From: Aggregatilinea lenta
GTDB taxonomy: Bacteria > Chloroflexota > Anaerolineae > Aggregatilineales > Aggregatilineaceae
Direction: 5' to 3'
Assembly: GCF_003569045.1 (NCBI RefSeq)
Contig: NZ_BFCB01000003.1
Location: 2,542,001 to 2,606,000, forward strand
DNA: 64,000 nucleotides
Shown piece by piece: positions 9,342 to 18,452 of this stretch. The notes beneath the pieces were generated by a model. That model did no database searches. It was not told the origin of the DNA and was given only the letters and a program-made list of their open reading frames with translations. The position numbers and the translations under genes are program-made. The first letter of the stretch is position 1. Each line of letters starts with the position of its first letter.

Positions 9342-10055
9342 ATGTCACAGCAGGTGGATCGATTGCTGGGGGATAAGCCTCCCCGGCTGCCGCGCACCCG
9401 ACCGCGCGTGCCTGCATGGCTGGCGGCGCTGGCGATTCTCGCCGTGCTCGGACTCGCGGCGGCGGGGTATTACTTCCTGCGCCCGCTGGATGCGCCCATT
9501 CCGTCGGGCGCGGGCGCGTTGTACGCGGACCTGGAACAAGGCGCGACCGATGAGGGTTACCCGACCCTGGGCAGCGCGGACGCGCCGGTCACGGTCGAGG
9601 TGTTCTCGAGCTTCGCCTGCCCGCACTGCCGCGAGTTCGCTGACGAGTGGTTCCCGGTGCTGGTGGACGATATCGCGACGGGGCAGGTGCGCTTCGTGTA
9701 CGTGCCTGTGTCGCACATCGGGCCGGGCGGGGCAGAAGCAGCAGCGGCGGCGCTGTGCGCAAACGAGCAGGGCAAGTTCTGGACCATGCACGACGTGCTG
9801 TTTGCGTGGCAAGATAAGTTTCTGACGCAGGTCTTCGCCGAGCGGCGGCTGAAAAAGGGCGCGGAGGCATTGGGGCTGAACATGGCCGCCTATGACGCGT
9901 GCATGAGTTCGGAACGCCCACAGGCCATCATCAACCGCGCTAGCGAGTTGTTCGACCAGCGCGGCTTGCGCGGCACGCCGACCATCTTCGTGAACGGCGA
10001 GCAGATCCAGGATTATGAGCAGTTGGAGCACCTGGGCGAGGGTGACAGATCATAG
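9342..10055 (+). CDS. Membrane-anchored DsbA-like thiol-disulfide oxidoreductase
   Basis: 237 residues: basic cytoplasmic N-terminus (to about residue 25), a single membrane span (PAWLAALAILAVLGLAAAGYYF), then an extracytoplasmic thioredoxin fold of the DSBA/Thioredoxin_4 type. The redox motif is CPHC (Cys93-Cys96), preceded by VEVFSSFA, and the cis-Pro segment is RGTPTIFVNG near the C-terminus. CPHC is the DsbA-type motif, favouring an oxidising, disulfide-forming role for exported proteins. No DsbB or VKOR partner is nearby. It starts 5 bp after the HAD gene. Confidence 0.9.
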   Translation: MSQQVDRLLGDKPPRLPRTRPRVPAWLAALAILAVLGLAAAGYYFLRPLDAPIPSGAGALYADLEQGATDEGYPTLGSADAPVTVEVFSSFACPHCREFADEWFPVLVDDIATGQVRFVYVPVSHIGPGGAEAAAAALCANEQGKFWTMHDVLFAWQDKFLTQVFAERRLKKGAEALGLNMAAYDACMSSERPQAIINRASELFDQRGLRGTPTIFVNGEQIQDYEQLEHLGEGDRS

Positions 10056-10074
10056 CCGCGCCTTTGGGGGATGT

Positions 10075-11163
10075 ATGACCGATATACTTGTGGACGCGCA
10101 TCAAGATATTGCCTGGAATGCCTTTAATAATGGGCGCGACTTCCGGCTGAGCGCCTGGGCCAAGCGGCGGCGCGAAACAGATCCGATCTTTGTGCAGCGC
10201 TACGGCTACGCGATGGTCGGGTTGCCGGAGGTGATCCTGGGGCGGGTGGCGGTCATCGGCGCAACTCTGTTCGTCTCGCCCGCCTGGACCAAGATGTATC
10301 CCGACGAGAAGATCCTCTACAGCACGCCGCAGGAAGCCTTTGCCCTCGCCTCGCGCCAGATGGATTACTACCAGCGCCTCGCCGATGAAACGCCACAGAT
10401 CGACCTCGTGCGCTCGCAGGCGGACCTCGACGCGGTGCTGGCAACCTGGGCAGATGGGACGGATCTGGCCGACCGTTGCGTGGGGCTGATCGTGCTGATG
10501 GAAGGCGCGGACCCGATCCTGGAACCGGCGCAGGTCGAGGAGTGGTACGCGCGCGGGCTGCGTGTGGTTGGCCCGGCGTGGACTGCGACGCGCTACAGCG
10601 GCGGGACCAAAGCGGTTGGTCCGCTGACCGACCTGGGGCGCGAGCTGCTCGGCGTGATGGAAAGCTATGGCATGGTGCTCGATCTGTCGCACATGGCTCC
10701 TGAAGCGTCCCTGGAAGCGCTGCAGCGTTACGGCGGGCCGCTGTTCGCCGGGCACGCGAATCCGCTGCGCTTCCGCCTAGACTGGCCCGACCGCAACCTG
10801 TCCGATGACATCATTCGCGGCATCGCCGAGCACGATGGCGCGGTAGGCATCATGCCCTACAACCTGTTCCTGCGCGAAGGTTGGGCGCTTGGCGACCGCA
10901 AGAGTCTGGTGACGATGGAGCACGTCTTAGCCGCCATCGATCACGTTTGCCAGACGACCGGGTCCGCGCGGCACGTGGGCATCGGAAGCGACTTCGACGG
11001 CGGCTTTGGCAGTGCCTCCACGCCGCTGGAGTTCGAAACGGTGGCCGACTTGTGGTTGATCCGGGCGGCGCTGCTCGATCGGGGCTACGCGCCGGAGGAC
11101 GTCACGGGGATTCTGAGCGGCAACATGCTGCGGGTCCTGCGGGCCGGACTGCCGGAGAAGTAG
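10075..11163 (+). CDS. Membrane dipeptidase (peptidase family M19)
   Basis: 362-residue zinc-dependent dipeptidase of the amidohydrolase fold. The start at 10075 gives MTDILVDAHQDIAWN with the His9-x-Asp11 metal pair expected right at the N-terminus; an in-frame upstream start would overlap the previous gene. Other metal-site segments: the bridging Glu in LIVLMEGADPI, His in LDLSHM, His in GHANPLRF, and Asp in GIGSDFDGG. The family cleaves L,L- and L,D-dipeptides. No signal peptide is visible, so despite the family name it is probably cytosolic. Plus-strand, 19 bp after the DsbA-like gene. Confidence 0.92.
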   Translation: MTDILVDAHQDIAWNAFNNGRDFRLSAWAKRRRETDPIFVQRYGYAMVGLPEVILGRVAVIGATLFVSPAWTKMYPDEKILYSTPQEAFALASRQMDYYQRLADETPQIDLVRSQADLDAVLATWADGTDLADRCVGLIVLMEGADPILEPAQVEEWYARGLRVVGPAWTATRYSGGTKAVGPLTDLGRELLGVMESYGMVLDLSHMAPEASLEALQRYGGPLFAGHANPLRFRLDWPDRNLSDDIIRGIAEHDGAVGIMPYNLFLREGWALGDRKSLVTMEHVLAAIDHVCQTTGSARHVGIGSDFDGGFGSASTPLEFETVADLWLIRAALLDRGYAPEDVTGILSGNMLRVLRAGLPEK

Positions 11164-11167
11164 GCCC

Positions 11168-11623
11168 ATGGAGCGACACGCAGAGGTCAGCATTACGCTG
11201 GGAGCGCTGGGCATCATCACCACCCTGATGGGCCTGTTTCCCGGCATCGCCGGTCTGGAGGTTACACCGGGGATCGGCGTGCTGCAGGTGCTGGTGATCC
11301 TGCTCGGCTTCAGCCTGCTGTGTCTGGCGGCCTACATTTTCGCGCGGCAGGCGTTCTTTGCGGGGATGCCAACCACGCTCGCGCAGGCCATTGGCGTGCG
11401 GCTTACCCTGACCGGGCTGCTGTTCGCGGCGGCGGCAGGACTGGCGGACGTATTGGGCTTCGGCAGCCATCTGCCCACGGCAACGGATCGCCCGCTGTTG
11501 GGCACGTGGCAGGCCATCGCGTTTATCGGCGGCTTCCTGATCGCCTCGTCGGGCATCGTGCTCTACACGCTGATGGGGCCGTCCCGTCCCGACGACGAGG
11601 ATACTGAGGCGGAAAACCGCTAG
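11168..11623 (+). CDS. Small four-span membrane protein of unknown function
   Basis: 151 residues with four hydrophobic stretches (about 9-30, 38-60, 75-95 and 110-135) and an acidic C-terminal tail (PDDEDTEAENR). I recognise no family motif. It begins 4 bp after the M19 peptidase stop, so it belongs to the same transcript, and its stop codon overlaps that of the convergent M50 gene by 3-4 bases, leaving no room for an intergenic terminator. Both genes end with TAG inside the shared CTAG. Confidence 0.75.
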   Translation: MERHAEVSITLGALGIITTLMGLFPGIAGLEVTPGIGVLQVLVILLGFSLLCLAAYIFARQAFFAGMPTTLAQAIGVRLTLTGLLFAAAAGLADVLGFGSHLPTATDRPLLGTWQAIAFIGGFLIASSGIVLYTLMGPSRPDDEDTEAENR

Positions 11624-12516
11624 GCCGCTGCGCGCCGCCGTCGCGAGCGGATGAACACGAGGTAGATGGCGGTTCCAAAGATGATCACGTCGAATGCGAT
11701 CCACAGAATCGCCCACATCGAGATCCAGCCCCCGTAAGCGGCCTCCATGATCGCCGCGTCGTTGAGTGGCATCATCGAGCGCGGCAGCGACACGATCCGC
11801 AGCAGCACCCAGCCATCCGTCACCGCTTGCAGGCCCGCCAGAAACGCCAGGAAGTTGAGCGCGACCAGCGTCACGTCGCGGCTGGCCCGCGTCCCGATGG
11901 CGACCAGGATCAGCGCGCTGACGATACCCACGGCAGGCGCCAGGTAACTCTCCCAGCCCGCAAACGCCACCAGCATGACGCCGCCGAACAGGATGGTCCC
12001 CAGGCCTGCGTAGCGGCCTTTATTCGTCTGGCGGGTTACAATAAGGTAAAACCCGGCGGCGATAACGACGCTAGCGAGGATGATCTCCGAGGCGTTGAGG
12101 CCCTGCAGGCTGATGCCCGAATAGAGCAGCGTCAGTACGCCGATGATCAGTCCCAGGATGGTAGCGACCGTGCCGGGGCGGCGCGCGCGGTTGGCTACAA
12201 ACAGCAGGATCGCGCCGAACAGCGCCGTGCCCACGTAGCCTGCCTGGATGATCACGAAGCGGGAGCCACCGCTGGTGTAGGCGATGCCCGCGCCGTACTT
12301 CGTCACCTCGAAGTGGTAAAATGAGCCGCCGGTCAACAGGGCGGCCAATCCGTGTGACAACTCGTGAATCATGGTGACGAACAGTCGCAGTGGATAGGTA
12401 AGGATCGATAGCCCCTGGATTTGCCACAGGATCACCGCGATCACAAACGCGACAAACGCCAGCAGCGCGTCGCGCTGGAGCGGGGCAGTGGGGCGGGCAG
12501 ATTGAGACGTCGTCAT
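11620..12516 (-). CDS. M50-like (site-2 protease-type) membrane metallopeptidase
   Basis: 298-residue polytopic protein. An N-terminal span is followed by the zinc-binding HELSH (His51, Glu52, His55), embedded in a hydrophobic helix as in family M50/M50B. About seven further hydrophobic segments follow. The third metal ligand normally comes from a later NxxPxxxLDG motif, which I cannot see; the protein therefore fits the M50B-like group (peptidase_M50B) rather than classical RseP/SpoIVFB. Substrate unknown; intramembrane cleavage is an inference from HExxH only. Divergent from the endonuclease IV-like gene with 64 bp between their starts. Confidence 0.82.
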   Translation of the reverse strand: MTTSQSARPTAPLQRDALLAFVAFVIAVILWQIQGLSILTYPLRLFVTMIHELSHGLAALLTGGSFYHFEVTKYGAGIAYTSGGSRFVIIQAGYVGTALFGAILLFVANRARRPGTVATILGLIIGVLTLLYSGISLQGLNASEIILASVVIAAGFYLIVTRQTNKGRYAGLGTILFGGVMLVAFAGWESYLAPAVGIVSALILVAIGTRASRDVTLVALNFLAFLAGLQAVTDGWVLLRIVSLPRSMMPLNDAAIMEAAYGGWISMWAILWIAFDVIIFGTAIYLVFIRSRRRRAAA

Positions 12517-12580
12517 GTACGACCTTTCTCAGTGGCGGACAAGAGACTGAACAGCTTTACGATAGAAAGGAATAGGCTTC

Positions 12581-13492
12581 ATGGCAAAACCAGCAGCCGA
12601 TGCGCTGCGTTTTGGCACAGTTGGCAGTCCTCAGACCACGCCGAAGTCCGGCACCAACGCGGCGATCGAGCACATCCGCGTATTGGGCCTGGATCATCTG
12701 GAGATCGCCTGGGTCCAGAGCGTGCGCGTCTCCGACGAGACGTGTGCCGACATCTGCGCGGCGGGCCAACAGTATACCGTTTCGTTGAGTATCCACGCTC
12801 CGTATTATATCAACCTCAACAGCCAAACGGCGGAGTTGATGCGGAAAAGTGACGAACGGTTGCTGGCGGCGGCGCGCAAAGGCTACCTGGCTGGGGCGCG
12901 CGACATCACCTTCCATCCGGGATCGTACCACGGCCAGCCGCCGGAGCAGGTTTATGAGCGCGCCAAGGAAAAGCTGCTGGAAATACGCGGCATCCTTGAC
13001 GAGGAAGGCGTCGACGTGACGCTGCGCCCGGAGACGATGGGCAAGTCCGCCATGTTCGGCTCGCTGGACGAGGTGATCCAGCTCAGCCGCGACGTGCCGG
13101 GCGTGCTGCCCTGCATCGACTTCGCGCATCTGCACGCCCGCACCGGCAACGGCAGCCTGAACACCTATGAGGAGTTCACGGCCATCTTCGACGCAATCGA
13201 CAGGGGCCTGGGCCGCCGCGCGCTCGACCACTTCCACGCGCATATGTCCGGCATCGCCTATTCGGTCAAAGGCGAACGGTATCACCTGCCGCTGAACGAG
13301 ACGGAATACCGCTACCGGGATTTACTTCAGGCATTCCTTGATTATAATGTTCACGGCTCCGTGGCCGTCGAAGCGCCGATGCCGTTCCACGTAGCGGACG
13401 CGCTAACGCTTCAGGCGACGTATCGCCGTCTGGCCGAACAGCAGGAGGTCGCTGATCCGGCGGGCGATGAGGTGAGCGCCGATGAATCGTAG
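12581..13492 (+). CDS. Endonuclease IV-like (AP_endonuc_2) TIM-barrel protein
   Basis: 303 residues of the xylose isomerase-like TIM-barrel superfamily, closest by eye to deoxyribonuclease IV (Nfo). Family metal-ligand segments recognisable are SIHAPYYINL, ITFHPGSYHG, RPETMGK, CIDFAHLHARTG and HFHAHMSG, ending in VAVEAPMPF. Nfo normally has LETTAG, a CxDTCH segment and HLND at the equivalent places, so this is a divergent member. Likely AP endonuclease in base-excision repair, acting in the cytosol; a sugar-isomerase role cannot be excluded. AAAGGAA lies about 10 nt before the ATG. A possible promoter (CGGACA-N17-TACGAT) lies in the 64-bp divergent region. Confidence 0.82.
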   Translation: MAKPAADALRFGTVGSPQTTPKSGTNAAIEHIRVLGLDHLEIAWVQSVRVSDETCADICAAGQQYTVSLSIHAPYYINLNSQTAELMRKSDERLLAAARKGYLAGARDITFHPGSYHGQPPEQVYERAKEKLLEIRGILDEEGVDVTLRPETMGKSAMFGSLDEVIQLSRDVPGVLPCIDFAHLHARTGNGSLNTYEEFTAIFDAIDRGLGRRALDHFHAHMSGIAYSVKGERYHLPLNETEYRYRDLLQAFLDYNVHGSVAVEAPMPFHVADALTLQATYRRLAEQQEVADPAGDEVSADES

Positions 13493-13501
13493 GTAAAACG
13501 T

Positions 13502-13530
13502 TTGGTGGCGATGGATGGGAACGGTATAGT
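13502..13530 (+). promoter_or_regulatory. Predicted sigma-70-type promoter for the SUMF1-like gene
   Basis: TTGGTG at 13502-13507, 17-bp spacer, TATAGT at 13525-13530. It lies 60 bp before the ATG at 13590 and just after the stop of the TIM-barrel gene. Seen by eye only. Confidence 0.55.
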
Positions 13531-13589
13531 AGAAGTTACTCTGTGGCCGGTGTGAACCGGCCCGGGTCGTGAGGAGAAGGAGTTGGTGT

Positions 13590-15194
13590 ATGAGCGACTA
13601 TAACAGCTTGCGCCGTCGCACAGGTGACTCAAGCTGGCAGTGGCTGGTTATGGGCGTAATCCTGGGGCTGGGCGCGGCGCTGGTTGTGTGCGTTGGCGGC
13701 TACGCTTTGGGTGCGCTGACCTTCCCCGTACTGGATGCGGACACGGCCACACCGCGCGTTGAGATTGAACCGAACCAGACCGACGTCGCGCTTCAGGCAA
13801 CGCCAACTGGGATGGCTCTGGAAGCGACTGATCTGTCCGGTGACGAGGTCGCGATGGCTGCCACCGAGGAGCCGCTTGGTGCTGAAGTGCTGAATACCGA
13901 AGCGCCTGCTCCGACCGCGACGTCCGCCGAGGCGACGCCGCTGCCGACTGGCAACGAAGGCGATGAGGTCGCGGACCAGCCCACGACTGCTCCGCAGGAC
14001 ACTGCCCCGCCGCAGAACGATAACTCGAACCCGACCCCGCTGCCGAACGTGACGACCGAAGGTGAGTCGCTGGCGGCGGAGATTCAGGCCAACGCCAATA
14101 ACAGCAGCGAGGTGCAGGGCACGCCTGTCGTGGGCACACCGCCGTCCGGTACGGCGACGCAAACGGTGACCTTCACCAACCGTCCCGAAGTTCCGGCAGC
14201 GCTGCAAGCGATCCAGTCCACCACCGTGACGATTCCAGGCGGCACGTTCCAGATGGGCACCACGCGCGACGAAGGATTGGCCGCCGTGGACGAGTGCACG
14301 GTCTATGAAGCGACCAACTGCTCGGCGGAAATGGTGCAGGACTCGGTGCCAGCGCACGCGGTCACAGTCGATACGTTTGACATCGAGACGACCGAAGTCA
14401 GCCTCGCGCAGTACGTCGCGTTTCTGAACTTCATGGGGCCGGGCAGCCACACCGATGGCTGCGACGGTCAGGTATGCGCGGCGACGAAGAACGAAGAACC
14501 GAACAGCTACATTGCGTTCGACGGCACGACGTATTCAGTCGATCCGCCGCTGTTCACCAGCTACCCCGCGATCTGGGTGACGTGGTGGGGCGCGGAATCG
14601 TACTGCAATGCGCTGAACGGGCGTCTGCCGACCGAGGCCGAATGGGAGCGTGCGGCGCGCGGCGACGCGGGTAACATTTATCCGTGGGGTTTCTCCTTCG
14701 ACCTGACGTATGCCAACTCCAACCGCCCCCGGTCTGAGACGGACGGGCCAGAACCAGTCGACAGCTACCCGAGCGGCGCGACGGCGACCGGCCTTTACAA
14801 CATGGCGGGCAACGTGGCCGAGTGGGTGCAGGACTGGTACCAGGAGAACTACTATACGCAGCTCGCGTCCGATCCTGCCGAGTCGGTGAACCCCACCGGG
14901 CCGCTCAACGGTACGGAAAAGGGCATTCGCGGCGGTAGTTGGGACACGGTGCCGCTCTTCCTGCGCTCGGTGCACCGCCAGAGCTGGCCGCCCGGCGATC
15001 CGCGTGCGTTCATCGGCTTCCGCTGCGTGTTCGAGAACCCGAACGGTGCCGCGCCGATTGCGGCTCCGACGCAGCAGTCCGGCGGCGCGACCAATAATGA
15101 TAGTGCGGCGGGCGGCGCGCCGACGCTGGCCCCGGCGGCCACGCAGCGCCCGACCAACACGCCGGGGCCGACGGCGACCCTCGCGCCCGGCTAA
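13590..15194 (+). CDS. Membrane-anchored formylglycine-generating-enzyme-like (SUMF1/FGE-sulfatase domain) protein
   Basis: 534 residues. The start at 13590 is chosen because GGAGAAGGAG lies at 13573-13582. A membrane span (about 19-46) is followed by roughly 150 residues of Thr/Pro/Ala/Glu-rich linker, then an SUMF1 domain from about residue 200: IPGGTFQMGTT, DTFDIETTEVSLAQYVAFLN, RLPTEAEWERAARG, YPWG, GNVAEWVQDWY, RGGSWD and FIGFRC. The two-Cys active site of true formylglycine-generating enzymes is not evident, since the segment before the final RC lacks the partner Cys. I therefore read it as an SUMF1-fold extracellular protein rather than a sulfatase maturase. A second low-complexity tail follows the domain. 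No sulfatase gene is nearby. A strong terminator follows. Confidence 0.85.
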   Translation: MSDYNSLRRRTGDSSWQWLVMGVILGLGAALVVCVGGYALGALTFPVLDADTATPRVEIEPNQTDVALQATPTGMALEATDLSGDEVAMAATEEPLGAEVLNTEAPAPTATSAEATPLPTGNEGDEVADQPTTAPQDTAPPQNDNSNPTPLPNVTTEGESLAAEIQANANNSSEVQGTPVVGTPPSGTATQTVTFTNRPEVPAALQAIQSTTVTIPGGTFQMGTTRDEGLAAVDECTVYEATNCSAEMVQDSVPAHAVTVDTFDIETTEVSLAQYVAFLNFMGPGSHTDGCDGQVCAATKNEEPNSYIAFDGTTYSVDPPLFTSYPAIWVTWWGAESYCNALNGRLPTEAEWERAARGDAGNIYPWGFSFDLTYANSNRPRSETDGPEPVDSYPSGATATGLYNMAGNVAEWVQDWYQENYYTQLASDPAESVNPTGPLNGTEKGIRGGSWDTVPLFLRSVHRQSWPPGDPRAFIGFRCVFENPNGAAPIAAPTQQSGGATNNDSAAGGAPTLAPAATQRPTNTPGPTATLAPG

Positions 15195-15215
15195 ATCGCC
15201 TATCGCCTCAGACTC

Positions 15216-15244
15216 AAAAGGCCCCAACGGATTCGGGGCCTTTT
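15216..15244 (+). terminator. Rho-independent terminator after the SUMF1-like gene
   Basis: Inverted repeat AAAAGGCCCC / GGGGCCTTTT around an 8-9 nt loop, with the final Ts forming the U-tract; 22 bp after the stop codon. Confidence 0.85.
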
Positions 15245-15495
15245 GCTTTCGTTTAGCCTCTCATGCGCTATAATTCTGGCAGCACGATCTCGAACGCACT
15301 TAGATCACTTAGTGAAGTTATGGTTCTTTACGACTGGATTGGCGTGACGGGCATTCCAGCCCACCTCACGACGCGTAACGCGAGCCACGCAGTGTTGTTT
15401 GCCTCGCTCACGAGCGTACAACCGTGTCACCGTGAACCGGGTTCGCGCTGTCGCCCAGGTTGCGTATGTTATTTGTGTTTCCCAGGAGGCCTTTA
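15245..15495 (+). promoter_or_regulatory. Promoter and long leader of tal-pgi
   Basis: A consensus -10 TATAAT lies at 15269-15274 with only a weak -35 (CTTTCG or TTTCGT 16-17 bp upstream). Transcription from it would leave an untranslated leader of about 215 nt before the ATG at 15496. AGGAGG at 15484-15489 is the ribosome-binding site. A small open frame inside (15263-15496) has no ribosome-binding site and no recognisable protein. I cannot identify a known riboswitch class in the leader. Confidence 0.5.
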
Positions 15496-18390
15496 ATGGC
15501 GGAAAATCGGCTGATCGACATCCAGAGCTGCGGGCAAAGCATCTGGATGGACTTTATCGTGCGGAGCCTGATCACCAGCGGCAAGCTCCAGCACCTTGTG
15601 GATGACGGTATCGTTGGCATGACGTCGAACCCGACGATTTTTGGCAAAGCAATTGGCGATACGGAAGAGTACGACGCGACGGTTGCGGAACTGCTCGACC
15701 TGGACGCGGGTGAGATTTACGAGCGGCTGGCCATCGAGGATATTCGCGGCGCGGCGGACGTGTTGCGGTCTGTGTACGACCGGACCGGCGGCGACGACGG
15801 CTACATCAGCCTGGAAGTGTCGCCCTTGCTGGCCTACGATACCGAAGGCACCCTCAGCGAAGCCAAGCGGCTGTTCAAGACGGTAGATCGCCCCAACGTG
15901 ATGATTAAGATCCCCGGCACGGAGCAAGGCTTGCCCGCCATTGAAGAGGCGATTGCGGCGGGCATCAACGTCAACGTGACGCTGTTGTTTGCGGTCGAAA
16001 ATTACGTCAAGGTGGCCGAGGCCTACGTGCGCGGCCTGACCCGCCGCCTGGACGCGGGCGAAGATGTGTCGAGTATTGCGTCGGTGGCCAGCTTCTTCCT
16101 GAGCCGCATCGACACCGTGGTAGACAACATTCTCGATAGCAACATTCGCTCCGGGCGGGCGCGCGGCGGTTTCGAGCACTCACACATCAACCGCAACCTG
16201 ATGGGTAAGGCCGCCATCGCCAACGCGAAGATGGCCTACATGTACTTCAAGCAGATCTTCGAGGGAGAAGGGTTCGAGCGGCTGCGTGCGGCGGGTGCGC
16301 GCGTCCAGCGTCCGCTGTGGGCCAGCACCAGCACCAAGAATCCGGCACTTCCCGACACGTATTACGTGGACAGCCTGATTGGCCCGCACACGGTTAACAC
16401 GCTGCCGCCCGCGACCATCGAGGCGTTCCGCGATCACGGCACCGTGGCGATGACGCTCGAAGAGGGCCTGGACGAGGTGCGCGAGACGCTCGGCAAGCTG
16501 GCCGACGTCGGCGTGCAGATGGACAAAGTCACGCAGCAGCTTCAGAGCGACGGCGTGGAAGCGTTCGCCAATGACTTCCGGCGGCTGATGGACGCCGTCG
16601 AGGCCAAGCGCCAGATCATGCTCACCGGTGTGATGGCGCGCCAGAACGTGGCGATGGCTCAGTACGAGCAGGGCCTGCGTGACACGCTGGTTCGCATCGA
16701 AAAGGACAAGATCCTCTCGTGCATCTGGAACAAGGACCCCTCGACCTGGAAGGAAGAGCTGGGTCACCAGCAGGTGATCGCCGAGCGGCTGGGCTGGCTG
16801 GACGTGATCCACGCCGATGAGTCGTTTTACGCGCCGCTGGCCACTCTGCGCGAAGACCTCCAGCAGCAGGGTTACTCGCACGTGCTGCTGTTGGGCATGG
16901 GTGGCAGCAGCCTCGCAGCGGAAGTCATGCGCCAGACGTTTGGCGTGATCGACGGGTTTCCGAACCTGATAGTGCTCGACACGACCGATCCGCAATCGAT
17001 CCGCATGGCGACCGAGGAAGCCGATCTCGACAACACGCTGTTCATGGTCTCCACTAAGTCCGGCGGGACCATCGAGACGTTGTCCCTGTTCCGCTATTAC
17101 TACAACCTCGTCGAGCAGAAGCGCGGTGAGCGTGCGGGCGAGCAGTTCCTCGCCATCACCGATCCGGGGTCGGATCTGGAGACGCTGGCGCACGAGAAAG
17201 GCTTTAAGTATCTGTTTCTCAACCCCACCGACATCGGCGGGCGCTACAGCGTGCTGAGCTACTTCGGACTGGTGCCCGCCGTGGCAATGGGCCTGGACAT
17301 CGACCGCCTGCTGGAAAGCGCGCGGCGCATGGCGACGGCGTGCGGCCCGATCATCCCCGCGCCGAACAATCCCGCTGCGTGGCTGGGCGTGGTGATGGGC
17401 TGCCTCACCGAGCAGGGCGTGGACAAACTGTGCCTCGTCGCGTCACCGCAGATCGACAGCTTTGGCCTGTGGGCAGAGCAGCTTATCGCGGAGAGCACGG
17501 GTAAGGAAGGACGCGGTGTGATCCCGGTCGCCAGCGTCATCCCTGACGACCCGCGCAACTTCGACGACGACCAGCTCTTGGTTTACCTGCGCCTGGACGG
17601 CCCCGAAACCGAGCTTGACCAGCAGGTGGACGCAATGAAGCGCGCCGGAATGCCGGTCATGACGATCCGGCTGGCGGACGCCTACGAATTGGGCGGCGAG
17701 TTCTTCCGCTGGGAGCTGGCGACGGCGGTCACAGGCTATATGCTGCACATTAACCCGTTCGACCAGCCCAACGTGCGCGAAAGCAAGGAGAACACGCAGG
17801 CGCTGCTCGACCACCTTAAGGCACACGGCGTTCTTCCCTCTGATGAACCGATTGTCGAGGACGCGGGCCTGAAGTTTTACGCAGATGCGAAGACGGTCGC
17901 CATGCTGCGGCGCGTCGTTGAACAGCGCGGGTTCGAGTACGGCGATCTGGTTAATCTGCTGTTGGCGCACCTGGGGCTGGCCCGTTCCGGCGACTACATC
18001 GGGATCATGGCCTACCTGGCCCCCACGCCGCGCCACCAGAAGCTGCTCGATGCCATCCGTGAAGAGTTGCGCCACGCGACGACCCGCGCCGTGACGCTCG
18101 GCTACGGGCCGCGCTTCCTGCACTCGACGGGGCAACTCCACAAGGGCGGCCCCAACAACGGCGTGTTCATCCAGATCACGGTCGAGAACAACGAGGAAAT
18201 CCCGATCCCTGGCGAGCCGTACGACTTTATGACGCTTAAGCGCGCGCAGGCCCAGGGCGACCTGCAGGCGCTGCAAAGCAAGGGCCGCCATGTGGTGCGC
18301 TTCCATCTGCCAGAGGGCACCGTGTCCGCCGGGCTGGAGCGTGTCCTGGATGCGATCCGCGAGGCGGCGGCCCAGCGTCGCGGCTGGTAA
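15496..18390 (+). CDS. tal-pgi: Bifunctional transaldolase/glucose-6-phosphate isomerase
   Basis: 964-residue fusion. Residues about 1-370 are transaldolase: the Schiff-base Lys is in NVMIKIPGTEQG (Lys138), with GMTSNPTIF near the N-terminus and INVNVTLLFAVENY. Residues about 400-964 are phosphoglucose isomerase, with GMGGSSLAAEV, the sugar-phosphate-binding STKSGGTIETLSLF, and a catalytic GRYSVLSYFGLVP segment. The start at 15496 is set by AGGAGG 6 nt upstream. The fusion links the non-oxidative pentose phosphate pathway (sedoheptulose-7-P + glyceraldehyde-3-P to erythrose-4-P + fructose-6-P) directly to fructose-6-P/glucose-6-P interconversion. Such fusions are known in Chloroflexota and several other phyla. 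It stands alone between two terminators. Confidence 0.95.
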   Translation: MAENRLIDIQSCGQSIWMDFIVRSLITSGKLQHLVDDGIVGMTSNPTIFGKAIGDTEEYDATVAELLDLDAGEIYERLAIEDIRGAADVLRSVYDRTGGDDGYISLEVSPLLAYDTEGTLSEAKRLFKTVDRPNVMIKIPGTEQGLPAIEEAIAAGINVNVTLLFAVENYVKVAEAYVRGLTRRLDAGEDVSSIASVASFFLSRIDTVVDNILDSNIRSGRARGGFEHSHINRNLMGKAAIANAKMAYMYFKQIFEGEGFERLRAAGARVQRPLWASTSTKNPALPDTYYVDSLIGPHTVNTLPPATIEAFRDHGTVAMTLEEGLDEVRETLGKLADVGVQMDKVTQQLQSDGVEAFANDFRRLMDAVEAKRQIMLTGVMARQNVAMAQYEQGLRDTLVRIEKDKILSCIWNKDPSTWKEELGHQQVIAERLGWLDVIHADESFYAPLATLREDLQQQGYSHVLLLGMGGSSLAAEVMRQTFGVIDGFPNLIVLDTTDPQSIRMATEEADLDNTLFMVSTKSGGTIETLSLFRYYYNLVEQKRGERAGEQFLAITDPGSDLETLAHEKGFKYLFLNPTDIGGRYSVLSYFGLVPAVAMGLDIDRLLESARRMATACGPIIPAPNNPAAWLGVVMGCLTEQGVDKLCLVASPQIDSFGLWAEQLIAESTGKEGRGVIPVASVIPDDPRNFDDDQLLVYLRLDGPETELDQQVDAMKRAGMPVMTIRLADAYELGGEFFRWELATAVTGYMLHINPFDQPNVRESKENTQALLDHLKAHGVLPSDEPIVEDAGLKFYADAKTVAMLRRVVEQRGFEYGDLVNLLLAHLGLARSGDYIGIMAYLAPTPRHQKLLDAIREELRHATTRAVTLGYGPRFLHSTGQLHKGGPNNGVFIQITVENNEEIPIPGEPYDFMTLKRAQAQGDLQALQSKGRHVVRFHLPEGTVSAGLERVLDAIREAAAQRRGW

Positions 18391-18421
18391 CACCGCGCGC
18401 CGTACACAACGATGAACGTAA

Positions 18422-18452
18422 AACCGGAGGCTCGATGCCTCCGGTTCTCTTT
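18422..18452 (+). terminator. Bidirectional terminator between tal-pgi and the convergent membrane-protein gene
   Basis: Perfect 10-bp inverted repeat AACCGGAGGC / GCCTCCGGTT with loop TCGAT, T-rich on the plus side (CTCTTTA) and TTTTAC on the minus side. It can end transcription from both converging genes. Confidence 0.85.

Noticed and set aside
15263-15496. 77-codon frame in the tal-pgi leader
   Set aside because: No ribosome-binding site and Cys/Arg-rich random-looking sequence; treated as untranslated leader.
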